DNA of 64,000 bases, taken from contig CP169086.1 in assembly GCA_041890495.1 (NCBI GenBank), positions 5,022,001 through 5,086,000 of the forward strand. The letters run 5' to 3'. The notes beneath the pieces were generated by a model. The model was not told where the DNA came from. It searched no databases and saw only the letters and a program-made list of their open reading frames with translations. Position numbers and translations under genes: made by a program. The DNA comes from Escherichia boydii (GTDB taxonomy: Bacteria > Pseudomonadota > Gammaproteobacteria > Enterobacterales > Enterobacteriaceae). Shown piece after piece: positions 63,624-64,000 of this stretch; positions within the stretch are counted from its first letter, which is position 1; the number at the start of each line of letters is the position of its first letter.

Positions 63624-64000
63624 TTACTCCTGTTTTGCAAGGGTGGTGTCGGTTTGCGTAACGGTGGCTATTTCAGCCGCGCGGTACTGTTTGTCCAGGA
63701 TACGCATAAAAGGCAGATACAGCATGGCGCCAATCAGCAGGTTGATCAGCTGCATCACGCTGCCGCTCAGGTGCCCGGTGACGATAAAACCGCTGATGAC
63801 CGGCGGCAGCGTCCAGGGAATAAACACCCCGGTGGTGACGGCAACCGCGCCAATCTTCATCGCCGCATACTGCACGGTGACCAGCACCAGCGGCACCAGG
63901 TTGAACGGGATGAGCATGATCGGGTTCATGATCACCGGCAGGCCAAACAGGATCGGTTCGTTGATGTTAAACACCGATGCTCCGGCACCGAGGCGCGCCA
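63624..64000 (-). CDS. PTS EIIC of the lactose/cellobiose family, C-terminal part
   Basis: The frame runs off the right edge; 124 codons are seen. The last part of the sequence, RLGAGASVFNINEPILFGLPVIMNP, is the conserved active-site region of lactose/chitobiose-type EIIC permeases. It is followed by hydrophobic helices (LIPFNLVPLVLVTVQYAAMKIG, TLPPVISGFIVTGHLSG, LINLLIGAMLYLPFM) and a polar tail. EIIC forms the membrane channel for sugar uptake with phosphorylation. EIIA and EIIB are not in the window. It is the upstream gene of the run with the Ntn hydrolase and M17 peptidase. Confidence 0.9.
   Translation of the reverse strand, partial: ARLGAGASVFNINEPILFGLPVIMNPIMLIPFNLVPLVLVTVQYAAMKIGAVAVTTGVFIPWTLPPVISGFIVTGHLSGSVMQLINLLIGAMLYLPFMRILDKQYRAAEIATVTQTDTTLAKQE

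Overview
The window is chromosomal DNA from a member of the Enterobacteriaceae, most like Enterobacter or a close relative. It follows the E. coli backbone order (reversed relative to K-12): yfhM-pbpC-ndk-rlmN-rodZ-ispG-hisS-yfgM-bamB-der, then yfgJ-xseA-guaB-guaA, then yfgG-yfgF-ppx-ppk-purN-purM, then upp-uraA-hda. Non-K-12 gene sets fill the gaps. By recollection of K-12 proteins, and without any alignment, the products of ndk to der, the first two thirds of xseA with guaB and guaA, ppk, and uraA with hda look essentially identical to E. coli. PbpC, YfgJ, the end of XseA, Ppx, YfgF and PurMN are clearly diverged. The backbone therefore looks like a patchwork of E. coli-like and Enterobacter-like DNA.

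Region 1-11.9 kb: end of yfhM; pbpC broken by an in-frame TAG; then nucleotide metabolism (ndk), rRNA/tRNA methylation (rlmN), cell shape (rodZ), isoprenoid synthesis (ispG), histidyl-tRNA synthetase, YfgM/BamB envelope biogenesis and the ribosome-assembly GTPase Der. Region 11.9-21.07 kb is an island at the 3' end of der: a second copy of the last codons of der lies at its right end, a 17-bp direct repeat lies just inside both ends, and no integrase remains. It carries a frameshifted RidA gene, an MFS pump and an SDR oxidoreductase divergent from a LysR regulator, a membrane protein/catalase-like/cytochrome b561 operon with a TetR regulator and two matching operator-promoters, a small unknown gene, an AT-rich DUF4238 gene containing seven copies of a heptanucleotide, and an inverted-repeat-bounded element.

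Region 21.4-30.4 kb: a POT-family transporter, a Gfo/Idh/MocA oxidoreductase, yfgJ, a protealysin-type metalloprotease with its emfourin inhibitor, xseA, guaB and guaA. Region 30.4-44.7 kb is a complete myo-inositol catabolic locus. An RpiR-family regulator is divergent from iolA-iolD, followed by iolG, a sugar ABC transporter (binding protein, ATPase, permease), a second inositol-dehydrogenase-like gene, iolC fused to a DUF2090 domain, iolE and iolB. The iolA and iolG promoters share an ATGRAA-N6-TTTYAT operator. Region 44.7-48.4 kb holds a secreted alpha/beta hydrolase, a small exported protein, an MFS transporter with divergent LysR regulator, and yfgG.

Region 48.4-64 kb: yfgF (c-di-GMP phosphodiesterase, with an FNR-like box), ppx-ppk (ppk has a one-base frameshift at codon 6), purN-purM (with a PurR box), a 6-phospho-beta-glucosidase preceded by two AscG-type operators, upp-uraA, hda with a CTG start, and a minus-strand operon running in from the right edge: a PTS EIIC, an N4-glycosylasparaginase-like hydrolase and an M17 aminopeptidase. 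No rRNA, tRNA or CRISPR array was recognised.
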